Assembly (NCBI GenBank): GCA_020744225.1
Contig: JAGMWG010000001.1
Coordinates: forward strand, 2,604,001-2,668,000
Origin: Paraphoma chrysanthemicola
Taxonomy: Eukaryota > Ascomycota > Dothideomycetes > Pleosporales > Phaeosphaeriaceae
Direction of reading: 5' to 3'
Length of the DNA stretch: 64,000 bases
This document shows, one piece after another, positions 53,858 to 64,000 of this stretch; positions within the stretch are counted from its first letter, which is position 1; the number at the start of each line of letters is the position of its first letter. The notes under the pieces are model-generated. The model was not told where the DNA came from. It did not search any database and was given only the letters and a program-made list of their open reading frames with translations. Position numbers and translations under genes: made by a program.

Positions 53858-55114
53858 ATGGGTTTAATGGGAAATAGCAAATGGGGCCCTAGTAGCTCCG
53901 ATGCTTCCACACCAGAGCCCGGAGTACCAAAGGTTCCCCGCAACAACCGCGCTCCAAGCGGAAGGCACGAGTCTATGCATGTGCCTCCGCAAGGCGCCGA
54001 CTTCTCGGACGCTCCAAGGAACCACAATAACAGGCGTCGCGGCAACAATAACTCCAGGCAGCCGCTGGCTGAGCGCATCACTCGCGAGAACCCTCAACCG
54101 TATGCCCCCCTCTCGGCCAACACTCCTGTTGGACCGCGACGCGATCGGCACCAGTCACCAAACACGCCTGCGGTGGCAGGACGTCTGGACTCCTCCCGGG
54201 TATCACACGGCGATGAGGCATCTGGGCGCCTGGGGAATGGTGTTGATCACGGATACAGCGGAACCTCGATACCGCCTGTCTATCCGACCGCGCGCCATGG
54301 CCAGCACCAACCAACGTCTACAGTACCTAGTCCGGATTTTCAGCCGTCAGTCTCACCTGCTGTCGTCCCCAATGGCAAGCGGATAGCGAAGACGTCGTCA
54401 GTCAAGAAAGTCGTGACTTTCGTGACTCCTCCGCAGCCTCAGTCAGACGAAGGTCCAGCGACGATACAGCCAGCTAAAGTAGCGGCCACACCTACGACTG
54501 TGTCGACCTCCACTCCTGACATGAAACCTTCGAGCTCATACACCGCCATTACACCACCTCTACCAAGACAGTCAGTCTCCATTGCACCAGCGACCACCAT
54601 TTCCAACAAGACAACATATCGCTTTCCGCCACAAGGCAACCTCTCCGACACCGACTTTCACTTTCTTCTCTCCAAGTTGCAAGGCCGCGAGATCTCAGCC
54701 GCGGAATGGGACTTCGCTGTGCAGCGGGTGCAGACCTCCGATATCGGTAAGCCACTTGGTGTGAAGGCTTCATACGGTACCAAGACCCTGCTGGAGCCGC
54801 TGGAGCCGCGTGCTCAAGACATACCGACATCTGCGCAGGATACTCGGAAGTCTACGCTGACAGTGCCGCAAGCGGGAGGGTCGAATTTGTTTGCGTCTCG
54901 AGAGGAAGTAGTTGGTAGTGGAACGGTTCTCCATGGTGTGGAGAAGAAAGACAAGATCGAAGGAATGAGTCAAGCTGAGGAGCCGAAAGCGCACTCAAGT
55001 CCAGACTTCTGGGACAAGTTCAAGCAGAAGTTGGATACCGTAGACGACATGAAAATCCGTGTGTCAGTGGCAAAGCAGGTCGAAATTGAAGATGTCGAGG
55101 AGGAGAAGTGGTGA
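53858..55114 (+). CDS. hypothetical low-complexity protein
   Basis: Single frame of 418 aa from ATG 53858 (context CACCATGG) to TGA 55114. Most of it is Ser/Pro/Thr/Asn/Arg-rich and likely disordered (NNRRRGNNNSRQPLAERITR near residue 60). Two short ordered-looking pieces occur: FPPQGNLSDTDFHFLLSKLQ plus EISAAEWDFAVQRVQ (~265-300) and the C-terminal PDFWDKFKQKLDTVDDMKIR with an acidic end EIEDVEEEKW. No domain recognised. The good start context, length and conserved-looking helical pieces favour a real gene; the role is unknown. Confidence 0.7.
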   Translation: MGLMGNSKWGPSSSDASTPEPGVPKVPRNNRAPSGRHESMHVPPQGADFSDAPRNHNNRRRGNNNSRQPLAERITRENPQPYAPLSANTPVGPRRDRHQSPNTPAVAGRLDSSRVSHGDEASGRLGNGVDHGYSGTSIPPVYPTARHGQHQPTSTVPSPDFQPSVSPAVVPNGKRIAKTSSVKKVVTFVTPPQPQSDEGPATIQPAKVAATPTTVSTSTPDMKPSSSYTAITPPLPRQSVSIAPATTISNKTTYRFPPQGNLSDTDFHFLLSKLQGREISAAEWDFAVQRVQTSDIGKPLGVKASYGTKTLLEPLEPRAQDIPTSAQDTRKSTLTVPQAGGSNLFASREEVVGSGTVLHGVEKKDKIEGMSQAEEPKAHSSPDFWDKFKQKLDTVDDMKIRVSVAKQVEIEDVEEEKW

Positions 55115-56962
55115 GCTTGTCGAAGCATTCACGAACAGACAAAGTCGCGGAGAGGGAAAGCGAAAACGAGACATAAGCCATGTCTAGTGAGCTAGATCGA
55201 TGGGTATAGCTCGAGACAATATCTATGCGTGATGGAAAATTGGAAGATAATATACAAAACTCATATGCCACACCACATATTCATCCCATCTCTTACAGCC
55301 CCAATATATTGCGCGGCAGCGTCCAGCCTCTTGATTTTTTTCCACTGCCTCCATCCTCAACTCAAACACTTCTCACATGCCGAAGATGAACGCCTATTCA
55401 ACCCTTTCTCTGGTCTCTTAGTAATTCGATGTCGTTCTTATAAACACTATGGCTCTGCGCTTTAGTTGTATATTACGCACCAGCGGATAATAGGCCGCGT
55501 GGCGTTTCTCTTTTAGGTTATCTATGGTAAATACACGCGGTGTGTCGAGCGATGCACAGCCCTAGGCCCATTAATCGAACCCGTGGATATGCGCGACATG
55601 GGATCTGACTACAGCAGCGGCATTTTCACGTCACTTGTATATAGGTGAGTCAATTCAGTCGATAAATGTCTGCATTCCAAGTGCGTGAGGAGTTTGGAAG
55701 GTCAACTCGGAAAACGAAGTAGGGAGTAGGATGATCAGATGATCGATCTTGCTCGAATAAGGGTTTCTTCAATAGCTATTATGAATGAGAATAGGAAGTT
55801 TCAGGACGATAGTTGTCAAATCGGTCTATCCAATCTAACACACTCATGTTATCCGCGCGTCGAATAATACCTCACTTTTTGTCAAGAAGTACGAATACGA
55901 CACCTATCAATCCATTTCCAGCTGAGCGCTACAGCTTTGCCTTTCTTTATCAGCGCGTAGTTACTACAATTCCACGCTAGCATGTCCTGACTTCTCCATC
56001 GCCACATCTAACTTCTTGTCAACCTTTTGCAATCATGATGTACAAGCTCAACTGAGGTATAAATATGTTGTGACATGTGCGGAGCGGGCGATGACATTGA
56101 GGATGTGGACGATATCTGTAGAAAGAGGTCTCTGGTGTGAAGGTGAGGGTGGGTTGTGGTGGACGAGCTAGACGTTTCATATAGCATAGTCGGTCTTGGG
56201 CTTGCGATCATGGGACTTCTCGGGGTCTGAAGAGGGATGAGAAGTATTTGTCTGACAAATAGTAGGAGGGGAAGAAACTGATGTATGATTACCGGGCGTG
56301 GGTTTGACATTACTGATGAGCTTTTTTTTAATTGCTTTCAGCAGATTCTTCCATGTCTTTCGTAGACTGGTAGATCTAGTATAGCGCTTGATGACTGGCT
56401 CATGGATCTGATGCTGTAATGCTTAAGGAGTTCTTTTCTGCAGTGATGTAGACGCTTAGGTGGACTTGGTTGTAGTGTCGTGATTGTGGAACGCGAGTTG
56501 GTAGAGGACGGGAGAGGATTTCATCCTTTTGGGTTTTAGCTGATGTGGAGCGGTTGAGAGAGAACATGGGATGAGATAATGTTGGTGTGATATATCGTAG
56601 TTTAGTGGAATTGGCATCAATTGAGATGGGATTGGATGAAGAAGTTGAATTGGTATGTGAGATGGATGTATTGGGTATGTGAGTGTTGGGTATGTGTGCA
56701 TATGTATGGGTACGTTATGGGAAAAAGGGGTATCTTAAAACAAACAAATAAACCGCCCACCACCGATGAAACCATCGTCTCTCCTTCTATTCCACGAATT
56801 CGTCAAAGTAAAGCTTCCATACAATCGTTGCTCACACCATATGCCTATCATCTTGTCAGTATTCAATCCATCAAGTCCTTCACGCATGAAAACTCACCAT
56901 AATGAACCCCCTCGCAAAAACCTGCCGCATCCTTAGCAAATATTCAGATTACGGCTGAGATA
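55115..56962. other. long AT-rich intergenic region
   Basis: 1.85 kb, the longest gap in the window and more AT-rich than its surroundings. It contains short degenerate GT-rich repeats near 56671-56700 (TTGGGTATGTG twice) and a poly-T run near 56322. No coding frame, RNA gene or transposon structure recognised. Confidence 0.4.
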
Positions 56963-58474
56963 TCACATGACAACGCACTTTTGACTTGCATACACCTCGC
57001 CGTACTGGTCAACGCCAGCCATGAGCTCGTTGTAGCGCTGTTTGGTCTTGACTTCGTCTGGGAACCATTTCTTGAGGAAGGCGGCGAGGTCGTGGTCGAG
57101 GTTGTCTGTATGAGTGTTAATTATTGCTCGGGATCATATGGAGGATTCACTGTATGTGCTTACCCGAATTGGCATCGAACACGGTCGGCTCTCTGCAAAA
57201 TGGACAATTGTGCTGCTTGTTATTCTGCATCACAATCAAGCAGCGAATGCAAAAGACGTGATCGCATCGCAGCTTGACGGGCCGCCACTTGATCTCCATG
57301 CACATGGGACACGAGTAGTCGTCGATTTGCGGGATGTTGCTGAGGATCTGTGTGTTGACTTCTGCACATACGGCTTTGGCGAGGTGTTCTGAGAATTCGG
57401 GGTATTCGACTTGGCGTGGAAAGGTCTGTTTGACGCCGAGAGCGGTGCGTTTGTCGAATTCTGGGACGCACTAGTTAGTGGCTATGTTAGGTCCTTGCCG
57501 TGGAAGAGCTCACTCTTCAAGATTTTTACCATGGCGCTGTGGTTGATTTCGCCGAAGCGCAGGCCTTGTAAGATTTCGCGATTGATGTGCATGAACATAT
57601 TGAGAGCTTGCAGGTTGTCCTTTTTTTGAAGTCGCTCCACAATACCAGCTTGAGCAACCTTGTTGGAGAACTCGGCGAGTCTTTGCATAGCCTTGTCCGA
57701 GTCGTGCGAGCGGTGATCAGTCTCGGTGTTGCCGAAGAAAATGCCTTCTTCGACATAGAGTTGGAAGACTTGGCGCCATGCGGCGAGCGTCTTTCTATTT
57801 GACCTCTTGTCGGGATCGGTCATTCTGGCTATTTGCTTGCCCAAGTCTTCGATCCGGGTATGCATTCGCTTCTCTTCTCGCTCCTGGAGCTTCTCTAATC
57901 CGGATACCTCGCTACTGAGCCTTGTGAAGAACTCAGTATCCGACGTCAGAGGAATCTCTACGGTCCGATACCCCGGTCGGTGCTTGGAGATGTTTGGCTG
58001 AACACTGTCTGTTGGGCTTGGTGGGATGGCAGATTCAGAAGACTTTAAGGATGAGGCAGTGTCTTCGAAGACTCGCAAATCCGATATGCCCGTCTCAACC
58101 GCCAACATCTGCAGCTTCTGCTTGGTCTCTTCGTCCAGCTTGGCGCTGTGCACCTCTCCGGTAGTCTCATCGACATAGAACAGGAGCTTTGGCTGAAAAG
58201 GCTTCCGCGACTTTGCATCTGTGCCGCTGTCTGAGTTCAAGATGTATTCAAACGGCCGCTCTCGGTCGTCGCCCTGGCCAGTCGAGGCATTGTAATCCTC
58301 AACATGTTTCAGCAGTTTCGACAGTGTCTCCGGATCAAGGCCGACCTGTCGCAGCTCGTCCGTGAGACGATTGATGCACTTTTTGAGCTGCGAGTACGAA
58401 ATTGCCGAGTCGACCCACTCAGGTGGGAACCCCTCATTCTTGAGGCTCTGCTTGAAGGCGTGGCCGAACTTCAT
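56963..58474 (-). CDS. SPX-RING ubiquitin ligase with C-terminal CaaX motif
   Basis: Exons 58474-57514, 57460-57164 and 57105-56963 (introns 53 and 58 bp) give 466 aa. The N-terminus MKFGHAFKQSLKNEGFPPEW is an SPX domain, which senses inositol pyrophosphates and hence phosphate status; its helices run to ~320, including AQAGIVERLQKKDNLQALNMF. A C3HC4 RING finger has Cys371, Cys374, Cys386, His388, Cys391, Cys394, Cys406 and Cys409. Fission yeast Pqr1 is a known SPX-RING ligase that restrains phosphate uptake; a similar role is inferred. The last four residues are CVVM, a good farnesylation (CaaX) signal, predicting membrane attachment. Splice junctions restore ILK-KFDKRTALGVK and DAN-SDNLDHDL. 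Confidence 0.9.
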
Positions 58475-59166
58475 GACGCTGGTCCCTGCTGTGAACCGTG
58501 GGCGGCCGATAGGGCTGGCGGGTCAGGACCTGTCAGATTCGCACGTGGACCCAGCGAAGGCTCTGATTGTCGCGGGGCTGTTCCCGGTTCCACCAGCCAG
58601 GCTAATGGACTCGCCTATGACTCTCCGGAGGATCAACGGCTGCTTGAAGACTTGTACATGCAAAGAATGCGATGGTGAATATATTGGGAATCACGAAGGC
58701 GCGAGAGGAAGGTATGGGGAGTTGGTTGTGTCTGTCGTTGTTGAGTTGTGGGCGCGCGCTGTGCCGTTGGTCATGCGTTTCGTGATCCAATGATTGCTTG
58801 AGTGCCGCTAGCCGATTACGAAGTACTCCACGATGCGGGATGCTTGGTGTGATGCTGCGCAACGTCCCCGGGGAGGAGTGTCTTTATGAACAAAAGCAAA
58901 GAGCACGACATGCAAAAAGCGCGCATGGCCTTGCGTACCTGTGGCTAGACTGCTTGAGGCTGCGCGTCGCCTTTTCGCTCCCGTCCACACCAACCAGGGC
59001 GGTTTTGCCTCGTTCCCAGCCAATGGGCTTGCTTGTGCACAGTCATTCATTCGCAAGTCTCGGCCACACAAACTTTTGCTGCATCCGGCCGTTCTTTTCT
59101 AGAACAAAAAAAACCTCTCAGCTCACATGCTAGCGCCCGACCTGCGTCAGGGCTGGTCGATCAAAT
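58475..59166. other. divergent promoter region (SPX-RING / J-protein)
   Basis: 692 bases between opposite start codons. No TATA box or clear phosphate-response (CACGTG) site seen. Confidence 0.4.
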
Positions 59167-60885
59167 ATGGGCGCTGGTCAGTCGACCTCAGGCGGGGAGA
59201 CTGCTGCAGGCGGCGGCGAAGTCAAGACGAGCTACTATGAGCTACTGGGCGTAGAGAGGACAGCGACACAGGATGAGTGAGTAGTCCCTTTTGCGTACTT
59301 GCGAGTACTTTCTGACAACCCCAGACTGAAGAAGGCGTATCGCAAAAAGGCGCTCGAACTGCACCCCGACCGCAACCATGGCGACACGGAGCGCGCCACT
59401 GCCCTCTTCGCCGAGATCCAGTCCGCCTACGAAGTCCTCTCTGACGACCAGGAGCGCGCCTGGTACGATGCGCACGAGGGAGACATACTGCGGGGTGGTA
59501 GTGGGGAAGGCACGACCGAGGACCACTACCAGGGCAACATGCGCATGACGACATCGTACGAGTTGACGCGCATGATGGGACGCTTCAGATCAAACATCGA
59601 CTTTACAGACTCGCCGAACGGCTTCTTTGGCTTTGTGCGGGAGACGTTTGAGCAGCTCGCCAAGGAAGAGGAGTATGCGGCCGACTACGAAGACCTCGAT
59701 ATCCCAGACTACCCCACCTTCGGACACAAGGACGATGTATACGACGATGTGGTTCGCGCCTTCTACGCGACCTGGAACGGCTTCTCCACCGCCAAGAGCT
59801 TTGCATGGATGGACAGGTACCGCCTTGCGGATGCACCCGACCGCCGCACACGACGTGCCATGGAGAAAGAGAATCAAAAATTCCGCGATGATGGTCGGAG
59901 AGAGTTCAACGAGGCTGTGCAGACGCTCGTGGCATTCGTGCGCAAGCGCGACCCTCGATACACACCAAATACACAATCAGCAGATGAGAGGGCAAAGGCG
60001 CAAAGAGATGCTAGAAAGGTTCAAGCAGCACGAGCACGAGCGGCGCAAATAGCGAAGCTGGAGCAAGAGGCACAGGCACTTCCGAGCTGGGCTACGGCGC
60101 GGCCCGCTGACGAGCAAGAGGAAGAGTCTGAGGGGGAGATTGAGGAGGAGCACTACGAGTGTGTAGCATGCAACAAGACCTTCAAGAGCGAGCGACAGTA
60201 CGAGGCGCACGAGAAGAGTAAGAAGCACCAAAAGGCCATACAGTCGTTGAAGAGGAAGATGCAAAAGGACAATGCGCACTTACATCTAGATGAAGATGTC
60301 GTTAGCAGTGGAGTCATCACCCCTGCCGACGACGATCTTGAGGCTGATACAACCGGATCTGATGCGAACGGACTGGACGACTCTATCGACGATCTTACAG
60401 GAAAAACAGATGAGCTCAAAGTCGATCATGACCTCGATAGTGAGAGTGGCGACGAAGGCGACATTACTTCAGCACAGCGGACAAGTCACACCACCCAGAA
60501 CGACGAAGATACCGACTCCGAATCAGAAGACGACGAATACGCCTCCCGCGCCGCCATCGAAGCCCGTCTCAACGGCCTCGCATCCTCCACCGCCCCCACC
60601 GAAACACCCAAAACCGAGCACACATTACCAGAAGACCCCCAACCCGAATCAGGAGACTCATCAACACAAGTCCCGAAACTCGGCAAAGCAGCGCAAAAAC
60701 GAGCAAAGCGCGCCGCCAAACAAGCCGAAGTCGCCGATTCAACCACAGGACATAAATGTGCGGGCTGCGATGCAGAATTCCCTTCGAAAACAAGATTACA
60801 TCAGCATTTGCAGGAGCATCCCAAGCATGCGGCGCTGAAGAGCGTGGGTGGGCCGGGGAAGGGGAAGAAGAAGGGGAAGCGATGA
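59167..60885 (+). CDS. JJJ1: Jjj1-type J-domain protein with two C2H2 zinc fingers
   Basis: Exons 59167-59276 and 59325-60885 (48-bp intron) give 556 aa. The J domain starts at YYELLGVERTATQDE and continues over the splice to LKKAYRKKALELHPDRN with the essential HPD (50-52). A conserved middle follows (FYATWNGFSTAKSFAWMDRYR, DAPDRRTRRAMEKENQKFRD). Zinc finger 1, near 314, is CVACNKTFKSERQYEAH-EKSKKH; finger 2, near 512, is CAGCDAEFPSKTRLHQHLQEH. The tail is Lys/Gly-rich. Yeast Jjj1 works with Ssa Hsp70 and Rei1 to release Arx1 from late 60S ribosomal subunits in the cytosol. Domain order and the diagnostic middle identify this family. The linker between the fingers is acidic and disordered. 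Confidence 0.92.
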
Positions 60886-61338
60886 ATAGTTGGTGGCTGG
60901 ATTAATGGGGATAGGGTGTTTGTGGCTGAGGGTGATGAGATGAGTTATGATTTACGAGTATGACTTGATGATTTCGCATTGGGTATGGGCGTTGAGAATT
61001 GGCTTGTGCATTGGGAAAGGACGCGGGATGGAAAGAGAGTAATGATGATCCCTGAATAGAAAAAGGCGGAGGTACGCATGCATAGACAGATAGGCTGTAT
61101 TTAGAAGATCGAGATGAAATCAGAAATCATCGCATATGTCAGCAGTCTAGATGGCTAGCTTTTATCATTCTAGATTTGATTGATTTTGCTCAAAAACTTA
61201 TAATGAAGAGAATAGTTTTCCCATCATAACTCCTACCTACGCCTCTCATAACATCATACAAAACCCTTCACTTCATCAATCCGTTACCTCGCCACCCAAT
61301 CCCCATCTCCCCAAAACCTCTTTCCACCCTCCTCCCCA
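60886..61338. other. convergent intergenic region
   Basis: 453 AT-rich bases between the facing stop codons of the J-protein and pyruvate decarboxylase genes; 3' UTRs only. Confidence 0.45.
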
Positions 61339-63172
61339 CTACTGTTCCGCAACCTTACTATTCGTCCTAGCCGCCGCCTCCGCCACGCCCTTGAGTGCCG
61401 CAGGCGCATCATCCCACGGCATAACCAGTTCCACAAAGCGCATCTTATCCGTCTCCGGGCCACTAAACTCCTTATCTGAAAACAGCTTCTCCAGCGCCTC
61501 CTTGGTCTCAACGCGATACGTCAAGACCTGCCCCTTCCGCGCGCCAAACACGGCAGGCAAGTCTTTATATTTCCATTCCTGGACGTCGTTGTAGCTATCC
61601 TTCATGCCGTGGATCAGGCGCTCGATGGTGTATCCCTTATTGCAGATGACGAAGATGATGGGGGTTAGGTTGTTGCGGAGCATGGTGCTTACTTCTTGGG
61701 CGGTGAGTTGGAAACTTCCATCGCCCGTGAATAGAATTGTACGCTTTAGCCCCTTTTCCCGAGCCGCGAGGGCAGCACCTTGTGTTGCGCCCGTTGCGTA
61801 CCCGATGGAGCCCCAGAGGACTTGGGAGATAGCGTTTACGTTTGCCGGGAAGCGCGTTTCCCAGATGCCGAAGTTGGAGGTGCCGGTTTCGGTGATGAGC
61901 ACGTCGTCTTTGCGGAGCCATTGGCCGAGGCGCGGCCAGAGCCAGGCGTGTGTGATTGCGGGCGAGGACGAGTCGATTTCCGTTTGGGGGATCTTATTGT
62001 CTGGCGTAGGGCCGGCTTCGATGTTGAGCTTGCCGAGTTTTTGCGTCACCTTTGCGAGGACGCCGTTCATGCGGACGCCGGGGTATTCGGAGTAGCGAAC
62101 TTTGACTTGGTAGCTGTGGAAGTCGATGGTGTTCATCTGGGACATGCGGATTGTGAAGCCGGCTGTGTTGAAGTCGGACTTGATGGCGCCGATGCTGAGG
62201 ACGAGGTCGGCTGATTCGACGCGCTCCTTGACGCCAGCGTTGGATCCATCGCCGGCATATACGCCTCCGTAGTTGGGTAGGGTCTCGTCTACGGCGCCTT
62301 TTCCCATGGGCGCAACGAAAGTGGGAATGCCAGACTTCTTGACGAGATCGTGCGTCTCCTTCAAGGCGCGATGCCTGATCGCACAGCCATCAACGACAAT
62401 GACTGGGTTCTTTGCCTCGTGCAGGTACTTTAGCACCACGTCAACGACATAGTCCTCTGCTTCCGGGTCGTTGGGAGGGTACTCCAGATCCAGCGGAGTG
62501 TTGAGCCTGTCGCCGTCAATCTTCTTTTGCACCATGTCGCTGGGAAGAGAAATGTAGACTGGTCTTGAGCGCAAAATACATTCGCGGATGGCGTTGTCAA
62601 TCAAGACAGCGGCCTCGTGCTGGCTGTTGAGCATGGATACAGCGCATGAAATCTCTCTTGACATTCTTGAGAAGACGGTGAAGTCGCCATTTCCAAGAGT
62701 ATGGTGAAGCAATGCTCCGTTCTTTTGTGAGAGTGTTGACGGATAGCCGACAATGTGGACGATGGGGACATATTCGGAGTAGGCGCCTGCAATTGCGTTG
62801 ACTGCGGACAGCTCGCCGACGCCAAACGTTGTGACAATGGCTGAAATGCCCTTGACCCTCGCATAGCCGTCTGCTGCGTATCCTGGAATTGCGGTTATTA
62901 TAAGAAATTCAAAATAAATGTTACGAAGCTTACCAGCATTCAGCTCATTACAATTGCCCACCCACTTTAAGCCAACTTTTGGAATATAGTCAAGCGCAAC
63001 AAGGTTGTAGTCGCCTGGCACGCCATGTACAGACTCGACGCCGACTTGCTTCAACCGTTGGAAAAGGTACTGAACTGAAGTCAGTGAATATCAGTCACGT
63101 GGAGAGAGTGGAGCATACCTCAGCCACGTCAATTGGGTTTTTGATTTCTTGGGAGCGCAGGTCTTGGGCCAT
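61339..63172 (-). CDS. PDC1: pyruvate decarboxylase
   Basis: Exons 63172-63119, 63069-62934 and 62882-61339 (introns 49 and 51 bp) encode 577 aa, normal for fungal PDC. The thiamine-diphosphate enzyme converts pyruvate to acetaldehyde and CO2 in the cytosol. Visible: HGVPGDYNL, WVGNCNELNAGYAADGYAR with the ThDP-activating Glu60, the active-site pair in HHTLGNGDF, and the ThDP-binding motif GDGSFQLTAQE ... NKGYTIE. Other ThDP decarboxylases such as indolepyruvate decarboxylase are possible, but the overall wording fits fungal PDC. Intron 2 is 51 nt and stop-free, so retention would insert 17 residues beside Glu60. A TATA-like box lies about 90 bp upstream. Confidence 0.92.
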
Positions 63173-64000
63173 ATTGCCGATTCAGATGAGTTTATGAAGC
63201 TGCGGATGTTCTTAGATTAGTCGTGCTTTGTCTGGCATTGTGCTGTTGTTGGGCGCGACTGTTTATAAGGACCGTTGCTTCGACAAATGTGACGTACGAT
63301 GGGCCGGTGCAACCCGGGCTGTACGTCCGCATTGTTGGGATGAATGCACTCGGATGTAAGTTAGGTGGACCTAGAAGCAATGAATGCTACGCAACGGGCA
63401 TGTTAGTCATGCTTGTGCATGGTATCAGATCATATGGCGTGGTGTCACCATCCCTAAAGTATCCCGATGTACTGAGTATGGAACAACCAATTGAGCTCGG
63501 GAGAAGAGAACTTCACGTCCACGAACAATGGCATCATTAGCTCCTCGCGCTGCTGCCTCGACCTTCATAGGAAAAGTTTGACGGCATCCACAATTGATTA
63601 TGGCGGCTACGTGACGGGTGATTGGTCCATCTGGCACGACACGATATCCTGCAGGCGTGGTGGCGTGAGTGAAGCTCGTTGGTATGCCTCATTTGCTACG
63701 AGAGGCATGTTGCAGCGCAGACTCTTCGTTGATCGAGATATTCGGCTAAGCCTCGGGAGAGCGAAGCTGTGCCATGTCAAAAGCGGTGTTGGTGATGATG
63801 ATGAGACATGATTTCGCTTGTGGAGCCAGCAATGGGTGGATCACGATGAAGCACAGCTGGAGAGAGGAGGAAGTCGCGCCGACTGTGGGCAATGCCTGCA
63901 CCTTTACAGACGTTTGTCGCCGCGGGTATTCCACATGCCATACAGCTTCTGTCAGCATCGCCGTGTGCCATTGTCCTTCTCTGGCAGGCTGACGGTGTCT
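63173..64000. other. region upstream of pyruvate decarboxylase to window end
   Basis: 828 bases containing the PDC promoter. Frames on both strands beyond 63.2 kb overlap one another and show no motif, so no gene is called before the edge. Confidence 0.4.
63262..63269 (-). promoter_or_regulatory. TATA-like box of pyruvate decarboxylase
   Basis: The minus strand reads CTTATAAA about 90 bp upstream of the ATG at 63172, a suitable place for the TATA element of a strongly expressed glycolytic-type gene. Confidence 0.5.

Noticed and set aside
56671..56700. GT-rich TTGGGTATGTG repeats, considered as a telomere-like or replication-origin signal
   Set aside because: Only two imperfect copies inside an ordinary AT-rich spacer; the fungal telomere unit TTAGGG is not present.

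Overview
The window is nuclear DNA from a filamentous ascomycete (Pezizomycotina, most like a Dothideomycete). Genes are dense on both strands and are mostly interrupted by one to five short GT-AG introns. Most introns are 44-62 bp, with CTNAC-type branch points close to the acceptor. Gene content is typically fungal: Zn2Cys6 regulator, MFS sugar porter, SPX-RING protein, PhiA-like wall protein and BTB proteins. There are no operons, ribosome-binding sites or CRISPR arrays, and I found no convincing rRNA or tRNA gene. Exon-intron structures were worked out by hand from splice signals. Every multi-exon model reads as one uninterrupted frame, with exon lengths summing to a whole number of codons.

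Layout, left to right. 1-12 kb: the 3' end of an unknown gene, a zinc alcohol dehydrogenase, an Spt10-like acetyltransferase, an acyl-protein thioesterase, the SWR1 subunit Vps71, two SDR oxidoreductases and an orphan acidic protein. 13-24 kb: TFIID subunit TAF1, cap hypermethylase TGS1, Golgi GRASP protein, a small Ser-rich ORF and a protein with zinc-binding motifs at both ends. 24-32 kb: a metallo-beta-lactamase-fold protein, the PI4P 5-kinase Mss4 and proteasome ATPase Rpt3. 33-40 kb: sugar porter, GH35 beta-galactosidase and Zn2Cys6 regulator. 41-50 kb: the SWI/SNF subunit Swi1 (ARID), a secreted PhiA-like protein, two divergent BTB genes (one with a doubtful structure) and a hypothetical protein. 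51-63 kb: histone H1, a low-complexity protein, an SPX-RING ubiquitin ligase with a CaaX terminus, a Jjj1-type J-protein and pyruvate decarboxylase.

How they work together. Many genes are core chromatin, transcription or RNA functions (Spt10, Vps71, TAF1, Swi1, histone H1, TGS1) scattered among metabolic genes, so most of the window looks like ordinary conserved euchromatin. The one block that looks like a functional unit is 32.9-39.7 kb: a divergent sugar transporter, an apparently intracellular beta-galactosidase and a pathway-type regulator. An old dispersed repeat with RIP-like decay lies in the porter/galactosidase intergenic region, and a second copy lies at 12.3-12.5 kb. No clearly new defence or mobile system was found. 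The most unusual items are the galactoside cluster, the repeat pair, the CaaX-tailed SPX-RING protein and the BTB gene with intron-like spacers that seem too short to splice.
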